Positions 23,510-36,049 of a stretch of DNA of 64,000 bases are shown piece after piece (position 1 is the stretch's first letter; each line of letters starts with the position of its first letter). Under the pieces are notes generated by a model. It was not told the DNA's origin. It did no database searches and saw only the letters and a list, made by a program, of their open reading frames with translations. The translations under genes were made by a program, and so were the position numbers. Origin of the DNA: Coriaria nepalensis. Lineage: Eukaryota > Streptophyta > Magnoliopsida > Cucurbitales > Coriariaceae. The stretch spans positions 10,411,001 through 10,475,000 of the forward strand of contig CP114487.1 of assembly GCA_027186245.1 (NCBI GenBank). Direction: 5' to 3'.

Positions 23510-25978
23510 TTTTTTTTCCTGGGTTAGATTCTAAAAAAGCTATATAATCACAGCTTTTGCTCCACACCGCCTTTTCACCAAAAGTTGGAAATATTATTAA
23601 TTGAAAAAAGATTGCAGATTCCTCGTTTATGTCACCAAAAACAGAAAAAAGATGGAAGATGGATAAGGGGTAAGAAATCCCAAGACCTCGAAGAAAAAAG
23701 AGATGTGCATTGAAAAACAACGAGAAACGAATAAACTAAAGAACCCAGCTTCCAGATGTCAATTACGAGAATGAATATTTGCAGGAGCTGCAATGAAAAT
23801 TGTGCTTCTTGTCCTAAATCTGTCAAACAAAGACCCCCGTTAAAGCCCCTAAACCCGTTTGGCCCCAAAAAAGCGTCTTTTCTTCTGGCGCCGGAGTTGC
23901 AATCAGAAACCAACAGGGCAGATACCCTGTTTCGTGCAAAAACAGAGTTGCCAACAACACCAAGTTTGAATTTTTATGTCGTAAAGTGGTCCAATTAGAG
24001 TAAGAATAAGAAAACGAAAAGTAAACTAGTAGAAAAAGAAAAGAAAAGAAAACCTTTCTGCATGAATAACGTCTGCAAGGCTGCAAGCAATGAGTTGCGT
24101 GATTTTTTTGATCTCTCATAAAATGTGTGAATAAAGGCATTAAATAAAAATAAAGTATTGGAAAAAGAGAGAACAAATCTAAAATAAGATCCGTCGTGAT
24201 ATAGGGGAGATGTCACGCCATTAAATATATAATGTTATACTTCTACCTAAATGAAAGAAGAAGAAGAAGGCTCAAAAGCGAAGCAGATAGATAGTCAATT
24301 TTAGTGAAGGTTGAACCAGAGAAATTCAAACTTTGTTTGATTACAATAATCATAAGACTTAAGAGATACCTTAATTAGCTTCAATTGCTACAGAATCAGG
24401 CAATTAAACTTGTAATCTGTATGGGTCTTGAGCTTCTTTGTTCGCTTCTTGGTTCTCTGAACGACCGAACAAAGAAGCTTTATTACAAGACGAAGGAGAG
24501 AGACAGAGAGAGGAAAGCCTAACGCGCGCGCCTTGCGGCGGTAAATTACGTGGAGATCATGCGTTGACCGACGCTTTTGGGGAGTTCTAGTAGGACCCAC
24601 TGAAATTAGATTGCACGTTGATAGATATGATATGAAGATCAAGATATGAAGATCAAGATATGAAGATCAAGATATGCGCCCGTCTGGGATATGAGAATCG
24701 ATGCCGTAAAGAGTAAAAGAGAGAGAGATGAGGAAGAAGAAGGATACCAACTGTCGAGAAACGAAGCCGCACCGCACCGCACCGCACCCAAAGGTACCAA
24801 TTATTTCAGCATTAGATGCTAATTCGGAGTTAATTATGTAACATGTTTATGTTAGGACCATAGCTAATAGTTAAGTTAAAAAGGGGTTTCGTTATATATC
24901 TACGCTGGCAAATGACAATTTATCGTGGCTTGCTTTTTTGTAGATAAGACGTTGGAATAATAGACTACTAGAAATATGATAAGACAAATGGGCAGAAACA
25001 TGTAATTCCACTTTCTTATCACTCTTAACATTTTAAAGTGGTTCATGCATTGTGATTTGTTTCTTTAGGTATAAACTTTTACCTAAATTATTTGTGTAAA
25101 TATAGAGATAAGCTTGTTTTTGACATTGTAATCATATTTAACATGAAACAGATAGAAGTTAATGCAATTAGTTTGTCTCATCTTTCTTCTTTTTAACCAG
25201 CCAACGAGGATTTATGTTATCTTGTCCAGTTGCTGTTGACTTATCTACTGTTTGACAACTTTTCTTGTTTTTTTTTTTTAATTATTAAATTAAAATAAAT
25301 GATAACTTATAATACTTGATTATGACTTGGAAAAAATAACCCCTCTTTTGTTTTTGGAAAAAAAAAAAAAAAAAAAAAGGAAATAAAAAATTGAGGGGAA
25401 CTAATAATCTACATGATATATTAGATTAGGATTATTGACTTATCATGATTTTGACTCTATATAAGTTTATTACTGAAAATTAGAGATTGATTTTTGTATT
25501 CATGAATTTGTCTTTAATAATTATAGTCTAATTTTTTATTATTTATATTATAAAAATAAATTTTTTTAGTTGATGTGATAAATTTTAGTATATCAATATT
25601 TATTTTTATTAATAAAAAATTAAAATTATAAAATTCTTATATTTTATATTTTCTTCCGATTTGGATTGAAAGATGTTTCTAACATGTACCCTTTGAAAAT
25701 CTACAAACAACGGCAAATTACTTTATATATATAGGAAAAGTAGCCTTGTAGTATTTTCGCTGTTTTCCCACCCACAGGAAGAAGCAGAGAATGATCACAA
25801 CTATTGATGTACTCATTATTCAAGACATTCAAAGCACAAGCTTTCATTTGCATAATGGGGTGCTCCAGATCATTCAACTTTCTCCAACCAAAAGCAATTC
25901 AGTTGCTTAAAGAAAAGGAAGATGATGTGCATGAGACAGCATACAAAACAGTAACAAACAACTGTGTCATCAGATCCT
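23510..25978. other. Spacer between SKP2-like and kinase genes
   Basis: The first 1.2 kb is presumably SKP2-like promoter and leader. No coding similarity found on either strand; listed open frames mostly use non-ATG starts. Short tandem arrays at 24628-24676 and 24767-24789. 25260-25640 is AT-rich with poly-T and poly-A runs. Confidence 0.6.
24628..24676. repeat. 14-bp tandem repeat, 3.5 units
   Basis: The unit ATATGAAGATCAAG is repeated without visible change about 1.1 kb upstream of the SKP2-like ATG. A separate pentamer array, (CGCAC)n, lies at 24767-24789. Confidence 0.9.
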
Positions 25979-28861
25979 TTACTTTGGAAAATGAGGGACA
26001 AACTGCTCTTCCAAGTAGCGGAAATGGTCGCTTTCTCCTTCGAGAAGGCGCACGACCTGCATTTCAAAGTGCCTATTAATTGCTGAGAAAAACATGAATT
26101 GCAGTTAGAGTTAGCTTCATCTTCAATTGAATTTCCATTAAAAGCTTTTCAAATTCCAACCACCTCTCCCATTGAAGGCCGCAACTCTGGATTTTTTTGT
26201 GCACATAAGAATGCTGTCTTCGACATGAGATACAATTCGTACATGTCGTAAGCCTTCTCAAGACGAGGATCGATCAATTCATGTAATTCTAAGTTCTGAA
26301 TCAACGGCTCAGCCTGAGCAGAAAACATGTGAAAATATATATTTGTATTATGTATTGAGAAAGACAAGAAATTAGCAGAATCTGTTTTTAGCATACTAGG
26401 AGAAGTTTACATACCCATTGTCGTAGAGATTGGTGTTGTTGCTCTTCCCCTTCTGTATTGATCACCTTTCGTCCCGTTATAAGCTGTAACAGAACAATGC
26501 CAAATGCATATACATCTGTTCTCACTGAAAGAATCCCATCTTCTGCATATTCAGGAGCAAGATATCTACGTGCAATAGAAATTACAAAAATGGTTGTGAT
26601 TAGTGTCTAAAGTTCAATTAGATGCAGATGCAATCGCTAATCCGAATGAAAAATCAGTTTACTGTCAAAACGAAATACGAAATTTATAATGTTTAGCCTT
26701 AAGTTCAGGAATTGAAGAAGCATAATATTTGATATGCAATTGCTCACCCAAGTGTGCCAAGTACCCTTGTGTGTAACGGACCATCACCAGTCTTCCATTT
26801 CGCAAGGCCAAAGTCACCAAGCTATGTTTAGGAAGCCAATAAAGAAAAATGTTGTAAGATGAGAGAAGGAACCAATCGATTCCTTATTGTATGATCCATA
26901 TGGTTTAGTTAATGTTACCATAGGAACAAAGTCATGTGTGAGAAGTATATTGCTCGGTCTAACATCCCTATGAATAATTGGACCTCCACGGCATTCTTCG
27001 TGTAGAAATCGGAGTGCTTTTGCAGTTCCAACAGCAATAGCATGTCTTTGGTGCCAATCAAGAACTGTTTTTATCTCTCTGTCTTTGTAAAAAAATAAGA
27101 AGAAAAAAGACATCATTAGAAGAAGATAAACAAAACAAGCAATTGTTGAGATGTTTTTATTACTTTTCTTACCAAATAAATGCCATTCAAGAGAATTATT
27201 GCAGACAAACTCATAGACCAAGATATTAAGGTTCTCCTTGCAGCAATAACCCAAGAGCATCATGATGTTCTTATGCCGTGCAAAACTTAGTACGAAAACC
27301 TCGGAATTAAATTCGGAAAAACCTTGCGTGCTCGTCTCTTTCCTTACCTTGGCTGCAATATGATGTCCGTCTTTAAGCTCGCCCTTATAAACGTAACCGT
27401 ATCCACCTTCCCCTATCAAGTTTTCCTTCGAAAAATCATTAGTCGCAGCCTGAATTTCCGAGTAAGTAAACCTCAATGATTCCTTTATATGCAAATCGCT
27501 CCTTGTCCCACAAGCCGAACAGAGAATCGGAGCTTCCGACGATCTTTGTTGAAGAAAATTTTTGCTTTGAGTTTTGACTAATTTGAAAGCCGGCATATGA
27601 TTCATATGCACTCCTTTACTTAAAGTACCTAAATACCAAAACAACATTCATTATATTAGTTAATACTTTGGAATCAGCCACTCGATCCTACTACATGATT
27701 ATCACAGCGGAGCTTTCTTTCTCTTACCTACTTTTTCTTGCTTAGAAGAGGACAGCGAAGAAGTTGGATGTGAGAAAACCGTGGAACTAGAGCTTTTTTG
27801 GGAAGCCATGGATAATGATGGGTAGCTTTTGTGACGGCTTATAACAGGAGAATGGTCAGTGATTTCAACGGCTTGCCAATCCAATGAAGGGACAGGCACA
27901 GACTTGGATGCAGAGTAGAACACCTTCTGTTCTATAGCATCTGATTCAAATGTAGTAAGTGGTCTCTCTACTTCTACAGCTAAGCTGTCATGGATTGAGG
28001 CAATCTTGCAAGGTATCTGTCTCAGGTAGTACCCTAAATCGCGTCTTAGGTGCCTGTTTAAACACACAACTCATTTTTTAAACATAACAGAACTGATTTT
28101 TAACAGTTTTTTTTCTACCTATAATTTGCTTAGTTTGTATATCCATATTTGAAGAACAGGATTGATGTTTACCGATCAAGTATGATCCAACTTGCGTTAC
28201 AGGCCGCAACCTCTTGTAAAACGACCTGCTTAGTTGGATATCCAGCTGTCACTTTGACTTCAATGCTGACCTGGAAATTAGCAGGAAGAAGCAGAGGTTT
28301 CGTATCATATTTCTCTCTACTCTCTACGAACAATATATTCTTATATATATATATATATATATAATATATATATGAGACTGTGTAAGCTCATCATGTCGAC
28401 GCTATATTATATATATACTTATAGATAGAGAGCATTACCCCTTCATGTTGACACTTGTTAGCACTTTGCATGAGCATGCTGACATAAGTATCAACTCTCC
28501 TTGAAACTTCTTCCTCCATAGCTCGAACCACAGTTCCAGCAAACGATTCAGGGCATGCTTTTAACTGATATCCCACTATATATATAAATCGATATACATA
28601 TATAAAAATCATGAGAACAAACAGCAGAAAAGAAGAAGAAAAGGAAAAGAAAAGAAAAGAAAAGAAACGGAGCTCACTAGGATGAGGAACCCTGTCGAGA
28701 ACACCAAGCACAACAAGCTTGCTACCAGCATGAAGGATATCGCCCCTCATCTTGACGGCTTCAATGGTGAGCTTAAACTCGTGTTCACTGCGATCTCTAG
28801 TCGCATCGCATGCGATAATCACGTGCGATGGCGAGCGTTTGGGATTACTATTACTCCCCAT
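25979..28861 (-). CDS. Receptor-like cytoplasmic kinase with N-terminal USP-like domain
   Basis: Ten exons on the minus strand: 28861-28678, 28575-28439, 28270-28173, 28053-27728, 27628-27173, 27082-26919, 26821-26748, 26565-26415, 26313-26164, 26056-25979; 605 aa, all in phase. Residues about 10-140 form a universal-stress-protein-like alpha/beta domain (SHVIIACDAT ... GSKLVVLGVLDRV ... VVLQEVAACNASWIILD). A Ser-rich linker with a CxxC pair (about 285-288) follows, then a kinase domain at about 303-595: GEGGYGYVYKG (321-331), AAK with Lys342, HRD (438-440), DFG (458-460), APEYAED. The catalytic-loop Lys (HRDxKxxN) is Arg442 here, as in the plant group labelled inactive protein kinase SELMODRAFT_444075-like. 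No signal peptide or membrane span. Likely cytosolic signalling protein; substrate unknown. The first ATG in frame is 28861. Confidence 0.88.
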
Positions 28862-29489
28862 AGTCGACCACCACGTCGTTCTTTCAAGGAAAAACCGCAA
28901 CTCTGTTTCCAAATTAAAGCTGGAATAGGAAGAAGGAGGAGGCTTTAATCGAAACTGGGCTCTCGTGCAAGAGCAAGAGCAAGAGCCCTGCTGTGCTGGG
29001 ATTGGATGAAGCAAAAATGAGGCATTGGTATTGTAAAAGATATGCTACGGAATATTCCAGCAACATGTCGCCGTCTTCAGAAAGGCCAAGAAAAAAAAGG
29101 TTCTAATTTCTAAACTGCATTTCCAGACGGGCATATCTTTAATAAACTATTGAAACTGCTTCTTAATTTTTTTAAATATTTGATTACTAAAACTGCTGTT
29201 TGCTTGGAGCTTATGATATATGCATGCTTGCATTTTTTGTTCTACTTCACAGATATAAGAAAAAGACAACCTCCCCTGAAACAAACTCCCGCCCTGCTGG
29301 TCTCAAACACGTTCCTCGGTTTGTTTTTTTTTTTTGACACGTGTATGTTGAGAACATCGTCGAAGCTCGTATGAATGCTTTATAGAATATTCGAATACTT
29401 ATTCTATATATAATTTTGAAACATACGATAACTACATATTTGAGAATATCATTCTGAGATAAGAGAGAAACACACTACAATGAATCATC

Positions 29490-31346
29490 TCAAAAAGCAA
29501 TATCAGCCCAGCTATGACCAGCAACTTTCAGCGTTCTCTTCTTCCTTATAACATCTCTAATTTTGGCAGATTCTTCCCAATCCCCAGAACTTGCCAGTAC
29601 GCTTGCAGATTGAACATGAGCAATTGAGTTTTCCGGGTCAAGCTTAATCAACTTCTCACCCATCTTCTTCCATATGCTCTTGTTTCCATGAGCTACACAC
29701 TCTCTTAACAAAGAAGAGAACATGCTTATGTCCGCCTTAAATGGCATCTCTTCTATAAGACCCATCCCTTCCTCAAGACACCCTGCCCTTGAGAAAAGAT
29801 CCACCAAGCAAGAGTAGTGTTCTATACCTCTTCAATAAAATACTCGCTTTTCATCAAATCAAACCATTTTCTTCCTTCTTCAAGCAACCCACAATGATCG
29901 AAAGCTGAAAGAACACTAGTAAATGTAATTCTATTAGGCCTTACCCCGGCCAGACTCATTTTTTCGAACAAATCCAATGCTTCCGGTCCATAACCGTTTG
30001 TAGCATAACCCATTAGCATAGAGTTCCAAGCTATTTCATCTAATTGAATCATTGAATCGAATATTCTCCTCCCGTTTTGAACAAGACCACACTTGCTATA
30101 TAAATCAACAAGCGAAGTATAGACGATCGGATCGTATTCAAGACCGAGCACGGTTGCTTTAGAGAAAACCTGTTCGCCTAGTTCAAGCGAAGAGATACTG
30201 CCACAGGCACTTATCACACTGGCTATACTGAATTTGTCCATTTTAAAACCCAACTTGTTCATATCACAGAGACGATGTATTGCTTCAATTGGACACCCGT
30301 TTTGACTTAAACCAGCTATCATTGAGTTCCATGACACCTATGTTTTCTTCGGGATTGTCTCAAACACTCAAACTCCCGTTTTGCGTCTTCAATACTTCCA
30401 CAGTCAGAATAAACTGTTATCATGGAATTGAGGAAGATCGTGTCCTGGTCTTTGAGCTCAATGAATAATTTACAGGCATCATGAGGATTTCCACTCTTCG
30501 AATATGCATCAATTAGAGAACTAGAAAGGATGATGTCCTGGGTTAGTCCGATTTTGGCCGCAAGTGAATGGATTTGCTTTCTGTGTTGAAAAAATCCTAT
30601 GCTAGTGCTACCACTTAAAATGCTTCCTAGAGTAGAGGGGTCTGAACAAGCTCCATTTTTTCGCATTTCATTGAACAGAAACAGAGCTTCTATTTTCCTC
30701 GCTATTGGAAACATATCCAGATATCATTGAATTCCATTAAGCAGGACAAGGATTAGTTTTGCAGTCGAAAATCCTTCTTGCATCTGATGTTCTACCAGAT
30801 TTTGCATAGCCAGAAATCAGTGCTGAAAGAGAGAAGTCATCTGGTTCCATCATCATATTCAGGATATGATTTGCGAAATATAAGTCACAGAATTTTCCGT
30901 ACAGATTAATAAGCCGTCTGCAAAAGACCAGGTCCAATTCTAGTCCATTGATCAAAATATGGGCATGGATCTGCTTTCCGCAATTAAGAGCAGGAAGATC
31001 ACTACAAGCCTCAATGACTGTTGCCAGTACAAAGCTATCGCTGCATGATATTTCTAATGGGTTCGAACTCAACTCTTGAAAAGGCTTCAGAGCTTTTCCT
31101 GGAAACCCATTTCTGGCAGATCCATTAATGATTAAGTTCCAAGCGGTTCCAGTCTTTCCTGGCATATCAATAAACAGATCCCGAGCAACATTACGCTGAC
31201 CAGAGAAACAGATCCCGAGCTGAAATCATTCTTGTTGGGCATGTGATTAAACATTTCTAGAGACGTCTTCTCATCCCCGGATTTAATGTAGCCTTCAATC
31301 ATGGTGTTCCAAGAGAAACAGTTTCTCTGAGGCATACATTTGTAGC
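29490..31346 (-). pseudogene. PPR protein pseudogene (At1g77010/PCMP-E5-like)
   Basis: On the minus strand the sequence reads through PPR motifs in order but in changing frames: MPQRNCFSWNTMIEGYIKSG (from 31335), GKQIHAHILINGLELD and EPDDFSLSALISGYAKSG (31165-30737), EALFLFNEMRKNG to LNSMITVYSDCGSIEDAKR (30714-30355), VSWNSMIAGLSQNGC to EEGRKWFDLMKSEY (30337-29822), and an E-type tail HYSCLVDLFSRAG to GDWEESAKIRDVIRK (29820-29490). At least four frame changes are needed, plus in-frame stops at about 30725 (before WNSMISGY) and 30341 (before VSWNSM). Roughly a dozen codons are missing after residue HMPNKNDFS, and the first third of the protein is absent except a LLQMY relic at 31346. The intact homologue is a mitochondrial PPR protein. 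Conservation is high, so decay is recent, or the assembly is in error. Confidence 0.85.
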
Positions 31347-31519
31347 AGTTGTAAGTTTGTACACTCTCTCTCTCGCTCTAGACTTTCGCAAAGACAAAGC
31401 TAGCCATTTCTATTGGTCTTTCTTATAAGGAAATTATCGAAACATATAATAAACCGATTTACAGAGTAGCTCATGTTAAATACTTCCATGGTTTAACAGT
31501 ACACAAGTGACAAGACAAG

Positions 31520-34050
31520 TCAAAGAGGAACATCAGATGGGTAATCTTCTGGATATCTCATTACAGTCTCTCTAAGCACTTTCTCTTGTTCTTCAAGGTT
31601 CAATGGAAGCTGATCATATACATCACTGAAAAAATCCCCAAGCGGAGGCTTCTCTGTTTTCTCTGCCACCTGAATCGCTTGCAATAACTCCTGCTTAATA
31701 CTCCTTCGAATCGCAGACTCATCTTCATCCCTCCACCACCCATTCCTCTCCACCCACTTCCCGAACCTATTCACTGGATTCCGCTCGGATTTCCAATACT
31801 CTATCTCATCTAATCGCCGGTACTTGGTCGAATCGTCCGACGTAGAATGGTGCCCCACTCTATACGTAAGCGCCTGAAAGTTCAGAGATTTAAAAGGTTA
31901 AATTTGAATAAGATGTCTTTTTAGTTTCTGTTAATGCTTATTTACCCCAATATTTTCAATAAAGTGCCCAAAAGAACCTGAAGTTTATAAATATTACAAA
32001 AATCCCCCTACATTTTATTAAACATGCATACGAAATTATGAATCCCCTGCATTTTACTTAGCAGACTTCACTTTAGTTTACTTTTTCGCTTTCCTTCATT
32101 GCCATTATTTCAAACTTCCAGCTGACATAGTACCTCGATTAATATAGGTCTTTGTTCCGTTATCGCCATTTTACGAGCAGTATGTACTGCAGTATAAATA
32201 GCTAAAGCATCATTTCCATCCACCCGGATACTTCTTATTCCGTAAGCTTGACCCTTGACAACAATGCCATCACCTGCATCATTGATCGCATAAGATAAGG
32301 TAGTAGCAGTACAATTTGAAATACTAAGAAGTTGATGAAATGTTATAGACAAGGGTAGAAAATGTACTTCGAAATTGTTGTTCGGTAGGGGTACTAATGG
32401 CCCAACCATTGTTTCGACATATGAAAATAACCGGAGCTTCCAAAACAGCTGCGAAATTCAAGCTAGCATGGAAATCCCCCTGAAAAATACAATAAAGTAA
32501 AAGAAAAACATAATGGCGATCAAAATCCGAATCCAATTGATTCATGAGAAGGAGAAAGAATTTAGACTGGATCTTGAGGTCACCACCTCACTTGTTCCAC
32601 CGTCCCCAAAATAAGTTACAACACAAGCATCCTTCTTATCCATTTTAAGAGAGTAAGCAACTCCTACAGCTTGGGGAAGTTGAGTGCTAGAAAAACAATA
32701 TTATGAATCAATGAGGATGATTAGCATTAGTTAATGATAACTTAAAAGTCTGATTATTTAGAAAAGTCTTACGAGATAGGTGATGATACGGTGAAGTAAT
32801 TAAGTTTGTTGGAGCCGTAATGGATCGGCATTTGACGGCCTTTCCCGTAATCAGCCTTGTTTCCGAAACATTGATTGGCAAATTCTTGTAGTGTGAAGCC
32901 ACGCCATAGTAAAACTCCAGGTTCTCTATACTGTACTGCGTTAATTAATAGAAAATTTGTCATACTAATCATAAGATTAAGATCAAATAGTAAGCGTAAA
33001 TTGTCATGTTACCTGAGGCAAAACAAGATCAGCCGGAGAGAGTGCAGCTGCTGAGGCAATGTTGATGGCTTCTTCCCCATTTGTGGTCAAGTAGAAGGAG
33101 ATTCTTCCTTGCCTCTGTGCTTCATAGAACATGGTGTCCATCATTTGAAGGGTCACCATTTTGCTGTACATTTTTACCGCTACTTCTTTGCTCAGCTACA
33201 TTATAAAAATAAAATATAAATAAATAAAATAATAATGATAATAAATTGAAATTATAAGAAAATGGAGAGAGAGCTGTACAAAGTTGATGTTGTCACTGAG
33301 AGGTTTCCCGTTGTCTTTTAGGATTCGATAACAAGGCACCCTTTTGTCACGTGACTCAGAAATGAACCCCATTTCAGAAGTAAATGTAACCTTGCCTCCT
33401 GGAAAATCCAAGGCCTATATATAGATATATATATATATCCACCAGCTTCAAATCAAAATTAAAAAAAAAAAAAAAATTGGAGGAGGAATGGGCTGATGGC
33501 ATAAAGCTTAACAAGTGGACGCATAATGTACCCACGTGGACCAAGAGGGCCTGAAGCCCATCCTGATCATGAGTGTTGGTATTATAACGTGGCATGCGAC
33601 CACTAAAACAAGTGATTCATTATTACTGGATAGGACGAAACAATAATATCGATGTCACAACATTAAACGAACCAGTTAATAAGTTGTAGGTCACAGTAAT
33701 CAGGAACTCAGAACGAGTCTCAACCTGTATAAGGAAACTATTCATCGATTAATTACCTGTTCATGAACAGCATCATCAAGATCGTCTAGTACTAATTGGC
33801 CTTCAGCCTCGGTCGATTTGAAACGCTGCTGGGCACTAGAAAAATGAGGAGAAACAACGTGTGGTCTGGATGATGAGAATCCATAGTTTCTTTCAGAAAG
33901 AAGCAGCAAGCGAGCAGTAGGTGGCCGTGCAGCTATAGTTGAAGACGAAGAATTAGGAGGCGGGAAACAAGGCAAGTAGTTGTTGTTTCTGAAGCAGCCA
34001 TTAATAGTGGCGTTAAGGCTTCTTATTCTTCTTGCTAACCAATTCGCCAT
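31520..34050 (-). CDS. 2-oxoisovalerate dehydrogenase E1 subunit alpha, mitochondrial
   Basis: Eight exons on the minus strand: 34050-33757, 33414-33280, 33195-33013, 32930-32773, 32686-32587, 32479-32368, 32273-32134, 31873-31520; 491 aa. This is the thiamine-diphosphate subunit of the branched-chain 2-oxoacid dehydrogenase complex, which decarboxylates the oxoacids of Leu, Ile and Val. Evidence: Arg-rich amphipathic targeting leader ([19 protein letters not shown]), [47 protein letters not shown], the GDGGTSE...RNNGW diphosphate motif (284-290 and 312-316), and the phosphorylation loop [16 protein letters not shown]. Length is near Arabidopsis E1 alpha (about 472). The join of exons 2 and 3 gives NINF-LSKEVAV, two residues shorter than homologues. 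ATG 34050 is the only in-frame ATG before the targeting leader. Confidence 0.93.
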
Positions 34051-34160
34051 GGATTGGAACTTGGTCACAATTAGATCACGATGAGGATTAATTAGAAAAA
34101 GTAAGTGGAGGGAAGGTAAATAGTTGACAAGTTCCAACTGTATCACGCTAGCTACGAAGC

Positions 34161-34194
34161 ACTACTATATATATATAGAGAGAGAGAGAGAGAG
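34161..34194 (-). promoter_or_regulatory. TATA box and CT tract upstream of E1 alpha
   Basis: On the minus strand a (CT)n tract (34179-34194) runs into CTATATATATATAG (34165-34180), about 115 bp before the ATG. The combination of a TATA box with an adjacent pyrimidine patch is common in plant core promoters. Confidence 0.5.
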
Positions 34195-34199
34195 ATGGA

Positions 34200-35772
34200 C
34201 GTTGCCACGTTTGCATGAGAATAGAGGAAAAAAAAAAAAAAAAAAAGGAAAAAATGATTGGTTTTGAGTCTTTGATATGTATAGATGATAGACGGGGAAC
34301 AATGTTCTTGCATGCGTCCATATTTGATCCTATCTCTCACGTGATGGTGGGTCCAGGTCCACCTCAGCTTAAATAATAATAATAATAATAAAAGTAATGC
34401 ATTTTTTTAAAATTTAAATTAAATGAAGGAAATAATAATCATCTAAAAAAAAGTTGAAAAGCCCGGATGGGGGCGTGCATCGTGCGTGTGGTTTTAGAAT
34501 TGCTCAGCTGGGTGGATAAGTACGAGCAAATAAAGGGAAGAAGAAATCCTTATATTTGTATCTTACGTTTAACTGACCTGTATTCTGGTCTCAAATGCCC
34601 ACCAAGATTCCGGGCCCACATTCAAACAATTAATTAATATTTGAAAAAAAAAACAAAAAACAAAAACAAATTTAAGAAAGAGAGAAATAAGAAGCATGAA
34701 AGGTATGTAGAACCCTGATAAGTTGCGATCGATCCAGTCAGCATCTCAATGGGCCTTCTAGTTGCTACCGTTGTTTTTACTTTCTAGTCCTCCCAAGCCC
34801 CCAGTGGGTCTTTACTTTAAACATGGCCCATAAATATAGTGAAATCGATTGCAATTATTAAACGAATGCATCGATAAGCGACGTGTCATCATATTAGCGG
34901 AGTCACTGAACAGTAACGTTTCTGTCGGCACTGGAAAAAGACACCTGTAACATGGATTTTTTTTTTTTTTTCCTTTCATCTTTTTCTTCGGTTTAATCAT
35001 GTTTAGGTCTTGATTTGAAACAGTCCCGTTTTTATCGGCAGTTATGTAGTTATTGCTCTGAACCGTCTAGATGACTAAACTGATCTTAAATACAAAATTT
35101 CGAGATAAATAGTATTTAAATGCGAAGTTCTTAAAAAATTTTAAGAAATATAAAAAATATTATATAAATTATAATAAATAAATATAATTTTTTTTAATAA
35201 TTATTAAAAAAATAATTTTTATAATAATTAATATAAATATTTTAATATTTTAAATTAATTTTTAATTTTAATAAAGTTAAAAGCAGTGGACAATAATCTC
35301 GTCCTTTGTAATTCCGCCTAAACTTTTTCAGCTTCGAATTTCCTTTTTTATTTTTTTATTTTTTTATTTTTTATAATTAACGTCTCTTTATAATTTTAAG
35401 AAAATTCATGCAAAATAAGAGGGTGACACGAGTTCCGAATACGGTCAGAAAACAGTCTCGATTCATAATAGAATTACTTTTTATATTTTAAATTCTAAGA
35501 TATTTTAGAATTTATTAAAACACGACAACGTCAAAGAAAATGGTCGTGAAAAAAAAAAAAAAAAAAAAAAAAAACTTCCCTGTGTCGTAGGGAGCAGAGA
35601 CCTTATCCAAAACCATTCAAATTCTGTATTTTTAATTTTCATAAAATAACTATAATGATAATTATGTCAGCCAATTAATTAACCATTTAATTACAAAAAT
35701 ATAACTTAATTACTCTGTAAAGTTGATCCTCTGGTCTCACACTCGATTTTTTGCTTTGTTTTTTGTTACTTG

Positions 35773-35805
<33 letters not shown>

Positions 35806-35925
35806 TAACATTAAATGATATAATATATAAAATAATATCATATATTTTTATATCCATACATATATATATGTTATTATAATAAATATTTGTGGCCAGAAAT
35901 GGAGATGAAAAGGGTATATAGTCCA
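34200..35925. other. Spacer between E1 alpha and the Gly/His-rich gene
   Basis: AT-rich, with poly-A/T runs (34227-34246, 34957-34970, 35549-35573), an ATA tract at 34375-34392 and a strongly AT-rich stretch 35090-35290 of TTTTAA-like inverted segments. No coding similarity seen. Confidence 0.6.
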
Positions 35926-35929
35926 TCTC

Positions 35930-35936
35930 TATAAAT
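35930..35936 (+). promoter_or_regulatory. TATA box of the Gly/His-rich gene
   Basis: TATAAAT in the context CTCTATAAATGCC, 114 bp before ATG 36050. The expected start near 35965 falls in the CATCACAATTAAC-rich leader. The leader has no other ATG before 36050. Confidence 0.6.
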
Positions 35937-36049
35937 GCCACCCGCATCTACCTTCCACTTACTAACTACATCACAATTAACATCTACTTCTTATCCTATT
36001 TTCTAAGCACTGCACTACTAGTCTTTTGTTCTAGACTTTTACTGTCATA

